Below are positions 17,324 to 25,829 of a DNA stretch of 47,982 nucleotides, piece after piece. Both the position numbers and the translations under genes were made by a program. Source of the stretch: Gammaproteobacteria bacterium (GTDB lineage Bacteria; Pseudomonadota; Gammaproteobacteria; Pseudomonadales; Halieaceae); the NCBI GenBank assembly GCA_030426545.1, contig JAUHYL010000027.1, forward strand, positions 1-47,982, read 5' to 3'. The notes below the pieces were generated by a model, which made no database searches, had not been told where the DNA came from, and saw only the letters and a list, made by a program, of their open reading frames with translations. Numbering within the stretch: position 1 is the first letter of the stretch; every line of letters begins with the position of its first letter.

Positions 17324-18082
17324 TCACTTAGCGAGGTAACCCCCATCCACAACAACATTGGTACCCAATGCATAGGATGCCCTGTCGGAGAGCAGCCAGA
17401 CGACAGGCTCCGCGATTTCGTCAGGGCTTGCCAGGCGCCCTATAGGTTCAGCTTCAACAAGCACCTCACGCAGGCCTTCATTGGCATCCATCATCGTCGT
17501 CATCATTGAGGTTTCGGTAACGCCGGGTGACACCGCGTTGATACGTATCGCCTGAGATCCATACTCAAGAGCGGCAGTGCGCGTCAGACCCAGCACACCT
17601 GCCTTGGCGGCGCAGTAAGCCGACATATTGTATTGGCCGACCTCGGCGAGCGAAGACGCACAATTGACGATAGATCCGCCACCAGCCTGCAGCAGTGCAG
17701 GAATCTGGTAGCGCATACAGTTCCAAACCCCCTTTAGATTGACCGCCAACACGCGGTCAAAATCAGCTTCGGGATACTCTGCAGTGGGACACAGCGGGCC
17801 ATCGATCCCCGCGTTATTGAATGCCCCATCCAGCCCGCCCAATTCACTGATAGAGAACTCGAGCAGCGCCCGTACTGCTGAGGCGTCCGCCACGTCAACC
17901 TGGTGCACCCTGCCCTCGCCCCCCGCTGCGTGAATTTCAGCTGCCACCCGTTCAAGATTGGCAGAGGTCGTACCAGCCAGCACAAGCCGCGCGCCTTCCC
18001 TGGCACACAAGATCGCCGTGGCGGCCCCGATACCTTTCCCCGCGCCGGTAACCAGGATTCTTTTACCTGTAAGCAAACCCAT
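17324..18082 (-). CDS. classical short-chain dehydrogenase/reductase
   Basis: A 252-residue SDR with all canonical parts: VTGAGKGIGAATA loop, acidic Asp in VDVAD, NNAG in AFNNAGIDG, catalytic Ser in NCASSLAEVG and SAYCAAKAG (YxxxK), and a C-terminal TNVVVDGGY. It should oxidise or reduce an alcohol/ketone with NAD(P). The ATG at 18,082 has AGGAGA upstream and is 17 bp after the dioxygenase gene, so the two are surely co-transcribed. Functional contrast with the next gene: that one has the same ancestry but no cofactor loop. The substrate is unknown. Confidence 0.88.
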   Translation of the reverse strand: MGLLTGKRILVTGAGKGIGAATAILCAREGARLVLAGTTSANLERVAAEIHAAGGEGRVHQVDVADASAVRALLEFSISELGGLDGAFNNAGIDGPLCPTAEYPEADFDRVLAVNLKGVWNCMRYQIPALLQAGGGSIVNCASSLAEVGQYNMSAYCAAKAGVLGLTRTAALEYGSQAIRINAVSPGVTETSMMTTMMDANEGLREVLVEAEPIGRLASPDEIAEPVVWLLSDRASYALGTNVVVDGGYLAK

Positions 18083-18099
18083 TGCAGATTTTCTCCTGT

Positions 18100-19062
18100 T
18101 TATTGGTTTTGCGGATCACCGTGCATCATCGCGAAGCCGACAATCCAGCCGGGTATGGCGCGATAATAGTCCCGCCGCGCCGTGTATCGGCCGTCACTGT
18201 AGGCGTCCAGGGCTGCGAAGGGTGCAATCCAGTTTCGTATTTCCGCGGCACCGCGGCCTCCGCGCTCAATTATCTGCGAGTCTGGGATAGCGCATAGAGC
18301 GTCCAGATCACGGCGGGCGAAAAGCCCAATAATTTCCTCGTCCCAGTCTGCATCGAGGGGCTTCAGTTCACCCTCACCGCGACCATGTTCGCGTGCAAAA
18401 TCCAATACCCGTTCCACGCGAGCTTTCATGACTTCCTCAGTCCACTGGGGGGGGCCATCAATAATGCGCTGCTGGATCTCCGGCGGCGAATCCATAAACA
18501 CAGGCAGCGGCGGATCATGAGACAAGCCGCCTGAGCCCACAATGAGCACACGTAGATCGTCGAGACACTCTTTAATAAAGCATCCTATAGCTTCACCCAG
18601 CGCGCGAGCACGGAACAGTGGGGGCCGCATATCACCTCCGCAGTTGACGACAATCGGAACCACGGGAACTCTATCGATACCATCGAAATACAGGTCCAAC
18701 AGTTGCACGATCCCATGATCCACCGGCATCTTGTAGGAGTAACTGACATCGACCCCATGCCAATGCAAATACTCGATGAGTGCGCGCGCAGTCTCTTCGT
18801 CCGTGCTCAACGGCCCTGCCGAACAATTGAAGTCTCCCACACCATATGCGCGGACGCCTACGGTGAAAGGCGGCATCAGCTTCAGCCCGAAACCGCTGGC
18901 GTGATCATCACCAATTTTTATAACCAGTTCTGGCGCAAAGGCCTCAACCAGCTCCCTGTGGTGCGCCACGGCCGCTCTAGCCTCGGCTACCACGGCCTCA
19001 TCAGTCAGTCCTGGATAGTCCATCAGATGGGCATGACTACTGCAAAGCACTTTTAGAGGCAC
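18100..19062 (-). CDS. mhpB: class III extradiol ring-cleavage dioxygenase (MhpB-like)
   Basis: A 320-residue LigB-superfamily enzyme that opens a catechol ring next to a hydroxyl using Fe(II) and O2. It tracks E. coli MhpB (2,3-dihydroxyphenylpropionate 1,2-dioxygenase) along its length: CSSHAHLMD at the N-terminus, LMPPFTVGVRAYGVGDF, His116 in MPVDHGIVQ and His182 in GSGGLSHDPPLP (equivalents of the catalytic His115/His179), and a C-terminal IAPFAALDAY with IPGWIVGF. The start is GTG at 19,062 with GGAG at 6 nt. It is the first gene of the minus-strand operon, with dyad copy 3 63 bp upstream. Steroid clusters usually pair HsaA/B with a class I enzyme (HsaC), so the combination here is unusual. 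Confidence 0.92.
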   Translation of the reverse strand: MPLKVLCSSHAHLMDYPGLTDEAVVAEARAAVAHHRELVEAFAPELVIKIGDDHASGFGLKLMPPFTVGVRAYGVGDFNCSAGPLSTDEETARALIEYLHWHGVDVSYSYKMPVDHGIVQLLDLYFDGIDRVPVVPIVVNCGGDMRPPLFRARALGEAIGCFIKECLDDLRVLIVGSGGLSHDPPLPVFMDSPPEIQQRIIDGPPQWTEEVMKARVERVLDFAREHGRGEGELKPLDADWDEEIIGLFARRDLDALCAIPDSQIIERGGRGAAEIRNWIAPFAALDAYSDGRYTARRDYYRAIPGWIVGFAMMHGDPQNQ

Positions 19063-19439
19063 AGGCGACTCCGCTGCGTGAACCGATATCCACCTTCAGT
19101 CTATGTAGGCCCCGACCAACTGGCACCTAACTTTGGAAAGGTGAGTTTCCTGGAAGTGGCGCGAAGGATTGAGCCGCTGCGGAGCAATCAGCCAATGGGG
19201 GCGCGTTCAGATTGAACATCACCTTCGGGAGGCCCAAAGACGCCATGCCGCGGCATCGCACCGTTCATTCGAGCCGGGAGAAGGCTGCTGCTCACCACCA
19301 CAGCAGTAGGACTTCCGTTCAGCATAGACCTAAATGCCGTATCATTGACAAACCTTCACGACAGGGGACATGCTTCGGCTCAATAATCCTGACTCCAAGA
19401 GACAGTGCTGACCCTCTATCGGTCATTCACCAACCTGCC
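19063..19439. other. intergenic region between the catabolic island and the core genes
   Basis: 377 bp between the divergent mhpB and protease genes. It holds dyad copy 3 (19,125-19,142). A frame open from 19,212 joins the protease in phase but reads like non-coding sequence (His/Arg-rich, no SD). A TTGACA at 19,345-19,350 has no good -10 partner. No RNA gene was recognised. Confidence 0.4.
19125..19142. promoter_or_regulatory. 18-bp dyad motif, copy 3 (upstream of mhpB)
   Basis: ACCTAACTTTGGAAAGGT, extended to a perfect CACCT-N10-AGGTG dyad, 63 bp before the mhpB GTG. The first 12 bases are identical to copy 1. Its place ahead of the main operon makes it the best candidate for a true operator. 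Confidence 0.55.
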
Positions 19440-20234
19440 ATGCCCTGCTTTCGTCACTTGCGCAATGTGTTCGCCGTTTCACGCTACCGCCTTGGCGCCG
19501 CGAGGCGACGCTCGCTGCTGTTGCTTGTTCCGTTGGGCATTGCAGCTCTGAGCGCCGCAGGGGTCGCTGATGAGAGAAGACAGGTGTGGACTGGAGACCC
19601 CGCATGGCTGGGAGCCATCGGCAAATTACAGGTGCCCTCGCAGCGCTTCAAAGATCGGCAGACGCAGTACTACATCGAGGATTGCAGCGCGACCCTGGTC
19701 AGGATGCCCGGCAAGAGCGCCACCTCAGTCATTGTCAGCGCCTGGCACTGCCTTGAAGGCTATAGCGATCTTAGCCGTGACATTGTATTCACGCTCACGG
19801 GGGGCGGTGCCCAGATCGGACCTTTGCGGGCCCGCCGTATCGCCAGCGGGGGAAGTATGGCGGCGGACTGGGCCATCCTGCGTCTGGAAAAACCGCTGGA
19901 CCTCAGCACGCTGCCTGCATTGCCGCTGCAGACCGTGCATGACAAGTTGGCATCCGTCGTCACCATGGCCGGTTATTCACGGGATGCCGGCCGCGGTGCT
20001 GGCGGTGAGAAACTGACCTACGACCCGCACTGTGCCGTTCGCAGCACAAGCGCTGCGGCAGTGGAAACGGACTGCCAGGCGCACAAGGGCGCTTCGGGAG
20101 GTGCGGTTACGCAACAGGCCAGTTCCGGCGAGGTGCGCTTTGCCGGCGTGATATCCGAGGGCAACGGTGAAGGCATCAGCCGCTACGTGCCGCTGTCCAA
20201 ATTTCGCAGCGCACTGGAGCTTGCCCTGCACTGA
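19440..20234 (+). CDS. secreted trypsin-like serine protease
   Basis: A protein of about 264 residues with a basic N-terminus and hydrophobic stretch (RRRSLLLLVPLGIAALSAAG) that looks like a signal peptide or anchor, followed by a chymotrypsin-fold domain. The triad is visible: His in VSAWHCLEG, Asp in AADWAILRLE and Ser in HKGASGGAVT (GxSGG). The role is probably periplasmic or extracellular proteolysis. The start at 19,440 is chosen because it places the signal peptide near the N-terminus; no strong SD is present, so another start (for example a GTG downstream) is possible. It stands alone: divergent from the catabolic operon and convergent with trhO, with only 9 bp between stops. Confidence 0.82.
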   Translation: MPCFRHLRNVFAVSRYRLGAARRRSLLLLVPLGIAALSAAGVADERRQVWTGDPAWLGAIGKLQVPSQRFKDRQTQYYIEDCSATLVRMPGKSATSVIVSAWHCLEGYSDLSRDIVFTLTGGGAQIGPLRARRIASGGSMAADWAILRLEKPLDLSTLPALPLQTVHDKLASVVTMAGYSRDAGRGAGGEKLTYDPHCAVRSTSAAAVETDCQAHKGASGGAVTQQASSGEVRFAGVISEGNGEGISRYVPLSKFRSALELALH

Positions 20235-20243
20235 GCCGCCAGT

Positions 20244-21185
20244 CTAACCGGCGCGGTGCTTCTGACGTTCGGGCGGTGCTGCGCCGACATGTGCCTCACC
20301 GCGCTCGCGGGCGAGTTCCACCTGCTTCTGGCGCTCGCGAAACCGGGCCTGTTGCTCGGGCGACTGCCGGTCAAAACAATGCGGGCAGCACACACCCTTC
20401 TCATACTGTCCGGAGTGTTTGTCCTGTTCCGTAATGGGGTGGCGACAGCCGAAACACTGGTCATAGCTGCCCTTCTCCAACCGGTGATCCACCGCCACCC
20501 GATTATCGAAAACGAAACACTCGCCCTCCCAGCTCGATTGCTCGGGGGAAACTTCCTCAAGGTATTTGAGAACCCCGCCCTGCAGGTGATACACCTCCTC
20601 AAACCCCTCCTTGAGCATAAACGCGGAGGCCTTCTCACAGCGGATACCGCCGGTGCAAAACATCGCGACCTTGCGGTGCTTGTGAGGATCAAGGTTTTCG
20701 CGCACGAAATCCGGGAACTGTCGAAAATTGGTGGTGCGAGGATTAATGGCACCGCGGAAACTGCCGATATCACATTCATAGTCATTGCGTGTATCGATCA
20801 GTACAACATCCGGATCGTCGACTAGCGCGTTCCAATCTTCGGGAGCGACGTAAGTGCCCACCACCTGATTGGGATCGATGCCGGGGACACCCATGGTCAC
20901 GATCTCACGCTTCAGTTTCACCTTCATGCGGTAAAACGGCATATGGTCGTCGCGGGATTCCTTGTGCGCCAGATCTGCCAGTCGTTCGTCGCGGCGCAGG
21001 TACTCAAGCACGGAATCAATCGCGCTCCTGGTGCCTGCAATGGTGCCGTTAATGCCCTCTTCCGCCAGCAGCAAAGTGCCACGGGTACCCGCTGCCAGGC
21101 AGTGGTCGAGCAGCGGTTCGCGCAACGCCCGGTAGTCATTCAGCGTGACGAATTTGTACAGGGCGGCCACTACTATGTCAGTCAT
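20244..21185 (-). CDS. trhO: tRNA uridine(34) hydroxylase TrhO (rhodanese family, YceA)
   Basis: A 313-residue TrhO, which hydroxylates uridine 34 of certain tRNAs on the way to 5-methoxyuridine. N-terminal acylphosphatase-like domain ([12 protein letters not shown]), then a rhodanese domain with the catalytic Cys in [13 protein letters not shown], then a Cys-rich C-terminal segment ([15 protein letters not shown]) that probably binds zinc, and a basic tail. The ATG at 21,185 is 27 bp after bolA, so the two are co-transcribed. Typical length and architecture for Gammaproteobacteria. Confidence 0.95.
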   Translation of the reverse strand: MTDIVVAALYKFVTLNDYRALREPLLDHCLAAGTRGTLLLAEEGINGTIAGTRSAIDSVLEYLRRDERLADLAHKESRDDHMPFYRMKVKLKREIVTMGVPGIDPNQVVGTYVAPEDWNALVDDPDVVLIDTRNDYECDIGSFRGAINPRTTNFRQFPDFVRENLDPHKHRKVAMFCTGGIRCEKASAFMLKEGFEEVYHLQGGVLKYLEEVSPEQSSWEGECFVFDNRVAVDHRLEKGSYDQCFGCRHPITEQDKHSGQYEKGVCCPHCFDRQSPEQQARFRERQKQVELARERGEAHVGAAPPERQKHRAG

Positions 21186-21212
21186 ACCCGTTCACCCTCT
21201 CTCACCATCGCC

Positions 21213-21536
21213 TCAACTGCCCTCGGCATTGCTGCCGCCCAGGCAATCCGGAGACTGCGGCGCCTGCTGCGATCGATCGCGCCATTCTTCGGGCGTGTAG
21301 GTATGCAGGGCCAGCGCATGTACTGGCCCCTCCAGTTGCGCCGCCAGCTCGGCGTACACAGCCTGGTGGCGTGCCACCTTGCGCTGCCCGGAAAACACAT
21401 CGCTGGCAAGCACCACGCGAAAATGCGTCTGGGAATTTTCCGGCACGCTGTGCATGTGGCTCTCGTTTACCACTTCAAGGTACGCCGGGCTGAACGCGGC
21501 ACTGAGGCGCTCTTCTATTTCCTGCTGGGTATCCAA
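21213..21536 (-). CDS. bolA: BolA family protein
   Basis: A 107-residue BolA homologue, a small KH-like protein that pairs with monothiol glutaredoxins in Fe-S trafficking and acts on cell shape and stress responses. Visible: NESHMHSVPENSQTHFRVV, the conserved RHQAVYAEL segment and ALALHTYTPEEW at the C-terminus. The frame is open far upstream, but no ATG fits; the TTG at 21,536 (start of LDTQQEIEERL) gives the normal length and has GGGA 9 nt upstream. A sigma70-like promoter lies 62 bp upstream. It leads a bicistron with trhO. Confidence 0.9.
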   Translation of the reverse strand: MDTQQEIEERLSAAFSPAYLEVVNESHMHSVPENSQTHFRVVLASDVFSGQRKVARHQAVYAELAAQLEGPVHALALHTYTPEEWRDRSQQAPQSPDCLGGSNAEGS

Positions 21537-21597
21537 TGTTGTCTGTCCCTTTGCGTATTGCCCGTGACTGCCCCTCAGGGCCTGCGAGGCGGCGGCG

Positions 21598-21627
21598 ATT
21601 TTACCAGAGCCGGGGCGCGCCACCCAA
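21598..21627 (-). promoter_or_regulatory. sigma70-like promoter of bolA-trhO
   Basis: On the minus strand TTGGGT, an 18-nt spacer, then TAAAAT. It ends 62 bp before the bolA TTG and lies downstream of the AraC-type gene's stop region. Confidence 0.5.
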
Positions 21628-21634
21628 GCGCAGA

Positions 21635-22672
21635 TTAACCGGCATTGCGTCGGCTGGCGCGAAACTGGCCGGGTGTCTGATTGGTCCATTTTTTAAAGGA
21701 CCGGTGAAACGCACTGGGATCGGTGAACCCCAACTGCAGCGCAACGTCATTGATCGACAGCTCCGGCCTGTCCAGGCACAGCATGGCCGCCTCGCAGCGC
21801 GCCTCATCCTTGAGCTGTTGAAAGGTTGTGCCCTCACGTTTCAGGCGTCGGCGCAGGGTGGGTGCGGACATATTCAGCGCACTGCTGATGGCCTCAAAGC
21901 TGGGAAACCCTTCACTGAAATCGTGCCCTATCATGGCCTTCACCTGCGCCGAAAGATTGTTGCCTTCCGGATCGTTTTCCATCAATAGCAATTGGTAGGG
22001 GGCGGTGCGCAGGAATTCGCGCAGGGAATGTTCTGTATGCACCACCGGCCAGGCCAGACAGGCGCTGTCGAAGTACAACAGGTCGTTCGGTTGATTGAAA
22101 TACAGCGGGCAACCGAAGAGCTTTTCGTACTTTTCCCTGCGTTGTGGCTCGTCACCGGCAAAATCCACGCGCTTCAGCTCCAGCGGTCGGCCGCACAGCC
22201 AGCCAAAAAAGCGGTGCCACATTGAGAGACCGTAGGCGTCGGCCGCTTCCACGCGGGCACGGCCGGTGCCCTGTACCGTTCGGTAGCCGACACGCGCGTA
22301 CTGATCACTGAAGTTGGCATAGAGCTGACTGCGCACATCAAAGAATGTGCGGTAGAACTCCGACGCCCGCTGGATCGCCTGGCCAAGGTTGTCGCAGGAT
22401 ATGATGCAGTAGCACATCATGCGGAATGCGCCGGGCGCCACCAACTCACTGCCGGTCGTGCCAAAGGTCTCGTCCTGCAGGAGACTGAGCACGCTCTGGT
22501 AGATCCTGGAATACTGCATCGCACTGATTTCTGACCGGTAGTCCGCGTGCGCCTCGTCCATCGGATCAAACTCCAGGCCCGCGCCGGCCAGCACGGCACT
22601 GAAGTCATAGCCCCGGTCACCGACCATACGCAGCAGGGTCTGCACGAATCGTGTAGGTACACGGTCACTCAT
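21635..22672 (-). CDS. AraC family transcriptional regulator
   Basis: A 345-residue regulator with an N-terminal arabinose-binding-like effector domain of the OruR/ArgR-like type (about residues 15-200) and a C-terminal double helix-turn-helix: first helix pair around ISSALNMSAPTLRRRLKREG, second in INDVALQLGFTDPSAFHRSFKKWTNQTPGQFR, the family signature. The ATG at 22,672 is the only plausible start. It is transcribed away from the conserved hypothetical gene at 22,824, with 151 bp between them. Targets are unknown; family members in this group often control lipid, fatty-acid or amino-acid catabolism genes next to them, but no such gene is adjacent. Confidence 0.93.
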   Translation of the reverse strand: MSDRVPTRFVQTLLRMVGDRGYDFSAVLAGAGLEFDPMDEAHADYRSEISAMQYSRIYQSVLSLLQDETFGTTGSELVAPGAFRMMCYCIISCDNLGQAIQRASEFYRTFFDVRSQLYANFSDQYARVGYRTVQGTGRARVEAADAYGLSMWHRFFGWLCGRPLELKRVDFAGDEPQRREKYEKLFGCPLYFNQPNDLLYFDSACLAWPVVHTEHSLREFLRTAPYQLLLMENDPEGNNLSAQVKAMIGHDFSEGFPSFEAISSALNMSAPTLRRRLKREGTTFQQLKDEARCEAAMLCLDRPELSINDVALQLGFTDPSAFHRSFKKWTNQTPGQFRASRRNAG

Positions 22673-22789
22673 GGCTCAAACGAACAGCAGAAAAGGGCGG
22701 CCAATACTACCAGATGGCGGCGCCGCGCTGCAGGCCAATCATTGGTAACAGTACGACCAGCCCGGCGCGACCGCGACCCTGCACTGGCG

Positions 22790-22795
22790 TATACT
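22790..22795 (+). promoter_or_regulatory. -10 element of the acidic hypothetical gene
   Basis: TATACT, 28 bp before the ATG at 22,824. The -35 position (GCGACC) is poor, so an activator or an extended -10 would be needed. Confidence 0.35.
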
Positions 22796-22823
22796 GGGCC
22801 CGTGACAGCGCTGGATGAGGCGA

Positions 22824-23705
22824 ATGGAGCAACGTTTCAATATTTACTATGCGGCGCAGGTTGTGGAAGGCTGCGACCCGGCTGAAGTGCGGGCAAACCT
22901 CGGCAAACTGTTCAAAGCCAACGAGCAGACACTGGACAAGTTGTTCAGCGGCAAGGCGCAATTACTCAAGCGCGACTGCGACGAGGCCACTGCACAGAAG
23001 TACCAGCAGGCCATGCAACGCGCTGGCGCAGTCGCCCTGGTGCGCGCCGTGCAGGAAGCCGCAGCTGCGCCCTCCTCTACTACAGCCCCCACTGCCGCGC
23101 CGGCCGCGGCAGAAAAACCCATGACCGCCGCCGAGCGAATAGCGGCGCTGGCCGCCGCAGAGGGCGACTCGCGCTTTCGCGCCGATGCTGCGCCAGACGC
23201 ATCGCCCACTCAGAACAAAGCCGCCGGAAACGATGCAGCAGCCGACGCCTCTCCCGCCAGTGAACCGCCACCACAGGATGGCAGCCTCGGTCTGGAACCC
23301 GCCGGCACGGCGGTGCTGAAAGAAGAAGAACGCACACCCCCGGTGCAGCGCGAGGTCGACACCGGTGATCTGGCAGTTGACGCCAGTGCACAGCGATTAT
23401 CTGATGAACCTCCGCCACCGCCACCAGCGCCGGATACGTCACACCTGGACATGGGCGCGCCGGGCGAGACCATTCCCAACCTGCCAGGTGATACTGCTGA
23501 CATTCAGCCGGACATCAGCACTCTGGATCTGTCGCCGGAGGGCACAGACTTCACGGACTGCGCAGCGGACGAACCCATCGCGCCGGACATCGATCTTTCG
23601 GCCCTGGACCTCGCCCCCTCGGGCGCGGAACTATTGGAGCAAAGCGAGCGACGCAGACAGGAGGCAGCGCCCCCGTCTACCGATCATCTGAGCGTGGAGG
23701 ACTGA
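22824..23705 (+). CDS. conserved hypothetical protein with long acidic Pro/Ala-rich region
   Basis: A 293-residue protein of unknown function. The first 75 residues form a compact predicted domain (FNIYYAAQVVEGCD, LGKLFKANEQTLDKLFSGK, YQQAMQRAGAVALV) that resembles the N-terminus of uncharacterised proteins known from pseudomonads and relatives. The remaining 220 residues are low-complexity, rich in Ala, Pro, Asp and Glu, with five consecutive Pro, and look disordered; short DISTLDLSPEG and DIDLSALDLAPSG units repeat near the C-terminus. The ATG at 22,824 has GAGGCGA upstream and is preferred over the ATG at 22,815. Its 3' end overlaps the convergent histidine kinase gene by 29 bp. No signal peptide or membrane segment. 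Confidence 0.75.
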   Translation: MEQRFNIYYAAQVVEGCDPAEVRANLGKLFKANEQTLDKLFSGKAQLLKRDCDEATAQKYQQAMQRAGAVALVRAVQEAAAAPSSTTAPTAAPAAAEKPMTAAERIAALAAAEGDSRFRADAAPDASPTQNKAAGNDAAADASPASEPPPQDGSLGLEPAGTAVLKEEERTPPVQREVDTGDLAVDASAQRLSDEPPPPPPAPDTSHLDMGAPGETIPNLPGDTADIQPDISTLDLSPEGTDFTDCAADEPIAPDIDLSALDLAPSGAELLEQSERRRQEAAPPSTDHLSVED

Positions 23706-25077
23706 GGCTCGCCGGCAGGCGCACCCGAACCTGTAAACCGGGATTCGCACTACCCAGGTCCACACTGCCGTGATGAAATTGCGCGATCGCCTGCACCAGG
23801 CTTAAACCCAGGCCGTGTCCGGGAAATTCACTGCGACTGGCTTCAACCCGGTAAAAGCGACGAAACACATTCTTGCGCTCACTGGCCGAAATACCAGGGC
23901 CGGTATCGCTGATCACAACCAGGCAGTTGCCATCGGCATCACTGCGCAGCCGCACACCAATTTCCCCGCCATCCGGGGTGTATTTCACCGCGTTGTCCAC
24001 AATATTGGCAAACATCTGGAAGAGCAGATCGCTCTCTCCCGGGCACAGCAGTTCACCCGTGGCGTCCAGTGCAATACGGATGTCACGCTTTTGCGCCAGG
24101 GGCTCGTACAGTTCGACGACATCGGTCAGCAGCCGCTGCAATTCCACCTGTGTCGTGGCGGCGAAGCGGCTGCCGGACTCCAGTGTCGAGATGCGCAACG
24201 ACGCACTGAAAGCCGCCAGGAGGTCATCGCATTCTTCGATAACACGGGCAAGTTCCTCCCGTGCGACGGGCTGCGGCTGATCGCGCAGCTGGGTCAGATC
24301 ATTGCGGATTCGTGTCAGCGGTGTGCGCAGATCGTGAGCGATATTGTCCGACACGCGGCGCACACCCTGCATCAGGCTTTCCATCTGCTCCAGCATTTCA
24401 TTCATCAGGAGCACCAGGGCGCGCACATAGCCCTTCTCGCCCGTGACATCCAGGCGCTGGCCCGGGTCGCCCCGAATAACGCGCGCCAGATCCCGGTTGA
24501 TTCTCTCCACCCGGTTCAGCGCACGGGCGGCACTGAAGTAGCCACCGATAATGCCGAGCAGCAGTGTCGCCAGCATTGCCCGCACGAGATTGGAAAACAC
24601 CAGCCGCGCCCGGTCAACGATGTCTGCATAGCTGCGCGCAACGATCGCTTCATAACCGTCACCGAGTGCAATCGGCCGTGCCAGAAAGTCCACATCCACC
24701 GGGCCACCCCAATCCCGCAGCGCCATTTCAAAGCCCAGCCAGCCGTCATCGAATTCGCTGTAACGGGGCGCGGGCGGCAAATTACCGGCCACGGGATTGC
24801 CCTCGGCATCACTGACCAGATAGTAAAAGCGGTGCACCGCCGGTACGGCATTCTGCGCGTCGATATAATGCTCGACGCCTTGCAGCGACTCGCTGGAATA
24901 GACTGCCGAAAGCGTTTGCAGTTCTTCCAGCACGGACAGGCCAAGGTCCCTGAACGAGGTGTAGCTGAAGTACACGTAGAACGCGCCGAGAATCAGGAAA
25001 ACGCTGGCACTGAGCACAGCGACATACTTGGCGATATAGCGAAAGGTGAGGCTGTTCAATACCTCTACAGGGTGCAT
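23677..25077 (-). CDS. two-component sensor histidine kinase (OmpR/EnvZ class)
   Basis: A 466-residue inner-membrane kinase. First membrane helix at about residues 17-38, a periplasmic sensing region to about 160, second helix around 165-182, HAMP linker, HisKA with phospho-acceptor His248 in NIAHDLRTPLTRIRNDL, and HATPase boxes NIVDNAVKYTPDGG (N), ISDTGPGIS (G1) and GHGLGLSLVQ (G2). The start at 25,077 lies 10 nt after the response-regulator stop, so the two genes are coupled; the longer frame runs inside the regulator gene. The signal is unknown; the sensor region has no recognised fold. Confidence 0.94.
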   Translation of the reverse strand: MHPVEVLNSLTFRYIAKYVAVLSASVFLILGAFYVYFSYTSFRDLGLSVLEELQTLSAVYSSESLQGVEHYIDAQNAVPAVHRFYYLVSDAEGNPVAGNLPPAPRYSEFDDGWLGFEMALRDWGGPVDVDFLARPIALGDGYEAIVARSYADIVDRARLVFSNLVRAMLATLLLGIIGGYFSAARALNRVERINRDLARVIRGDPGQRLDVTGEKGYVRALVLLMNEMLEQMESLMQGVRRVSDNIAHDLRTPLTRIRNDLTQLRDQPQPVAREELARVIEECDDLLAAFSASLRISTLESGSRFAATTQVELQRLLTDVVELYEPLAQKRDIRIALDATGELLCPGESDLLFQMFANIVDNAVKYTPDGGEIGVRLRSDADGNCLVVISDTGPGISASERKNVFRRFYRVEASRSEFPGHGLGLSLVQAIAQFHHGSVDLGSANPGLQVRVRLPASLSPPRSDDR

Positions 25078-25087
25078 GTTCAGTCTC

Positions 25088-25777
25088 TCATCGCTTCGTT
25101 TCAGGCCCCAGCCTGTACCCAGTGCCGCGCACGGTTTCCAACAGCGGATGATCGAACTCGCGATCGATCTTCTGTCGCAGTCGGGAGACGTGTACATCAA
25201 TGACATTGGTCTGCGGATCGAAGCGATAGCCCCAGACGTGTTCCAGCAACATCGCGCGGGTCACCACCTGGCCCGCGTTGCGCATCAGGTATTCCAGCAG
25301 TTTGTATTCCCGGGGCTGCAGGTTGAGCGCCTTGCCCTGCCGCGCTACCTGCTGGCGCAGCAGGTCCATATGCAGGTCAGCTACCTGCAGTGAGGTTACC
25401 GTGTCGGCGCCGGGCGCTGCGCCACGCCGGTGCAGTACCTCCAGGCGGGCCAGCAGTTCCGCCATGGAAAAGGGCTTGATCAGATAATCATCGGCACCGC
25501 TGTGCAGTCCCTTCACCCTGTCATCGACATCCCCCAGGGCGCTGAGCACCAGCGCGGGCGTCTGGTCGCCGCGCTGTCGCAACCGTTCGATAATCGACAA
25601 ACCGTCGAGGCCAGGCAACAGCCGGTCGACGATGAGCACATCGAACGGCGACGCACAGGCGACGTCCAGGCCGACATCGCCGCGCGCTTCACGACGACAG
25701 TCGTGACCAGCCACAGACAGCTCGGAGGCAACAAATTCTGCGACCTGAGTGTCGTCTTCAATCAACAGGATCTTCAT
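25088..25777 (-). CDS. OmpR family response regulator
   Basis: A 229-residue regulator: receiver domain with acidic pair in LLIEDDTQ, phospho-acceptor Asp51 in VLIVDRLLPGLDG and Lys in DDYLIKPFSM; C-terminal winged-helix domain with LQPREYKLLEYLMRNAGQV and VDVHVSRLRQKID. It forms an operon with the kinase downstream. Promoter TTTACT-N17-TACATT lies 52 bp upstream and is enclosed in an inverted repeat. In sequence type it is nearest to the QseB/PmrA/CusR-like group, but its regulon cannot be inferred. Confidence 0.94.
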   Translation of the reverse strand: MKILLIEDDTQVAEFVASELSVAGHDCRREARGDVGLDVACASPFDVLIVDRLLPGLDGLSIIERLRQRGDQTPALVLSALGDVDDRVKGLHSGADDYLIKPFSMAELLARLEVLHRRGAAPGADTVTSLQVADLHMDLLRQQVARQGKALNLQPREYKLLEYLMRNAGQVVTRAMLLEHVWGYRFDPQTNVIDVHVSRLRQKIDREFDHPLLETVRGTGYRLGPETKR

Positions 25778-25829
25778 GACATGCGCCGCAAGTAGCGATT
25801 ACGTCCCGCTGGCTGCGGAACCGAATGCC

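Noticed and set aside
19212-19439. 76-residue N-terminal extension of the serine protease
   Set aside because: Would put about 76 basic residues before a signal peptide; no SD at 19,212.
23815-25203. 462-residue plus-strand open frame
   Set aside because: Antisense of the histidine kinase, whose domains are all recognisable in the other frame.
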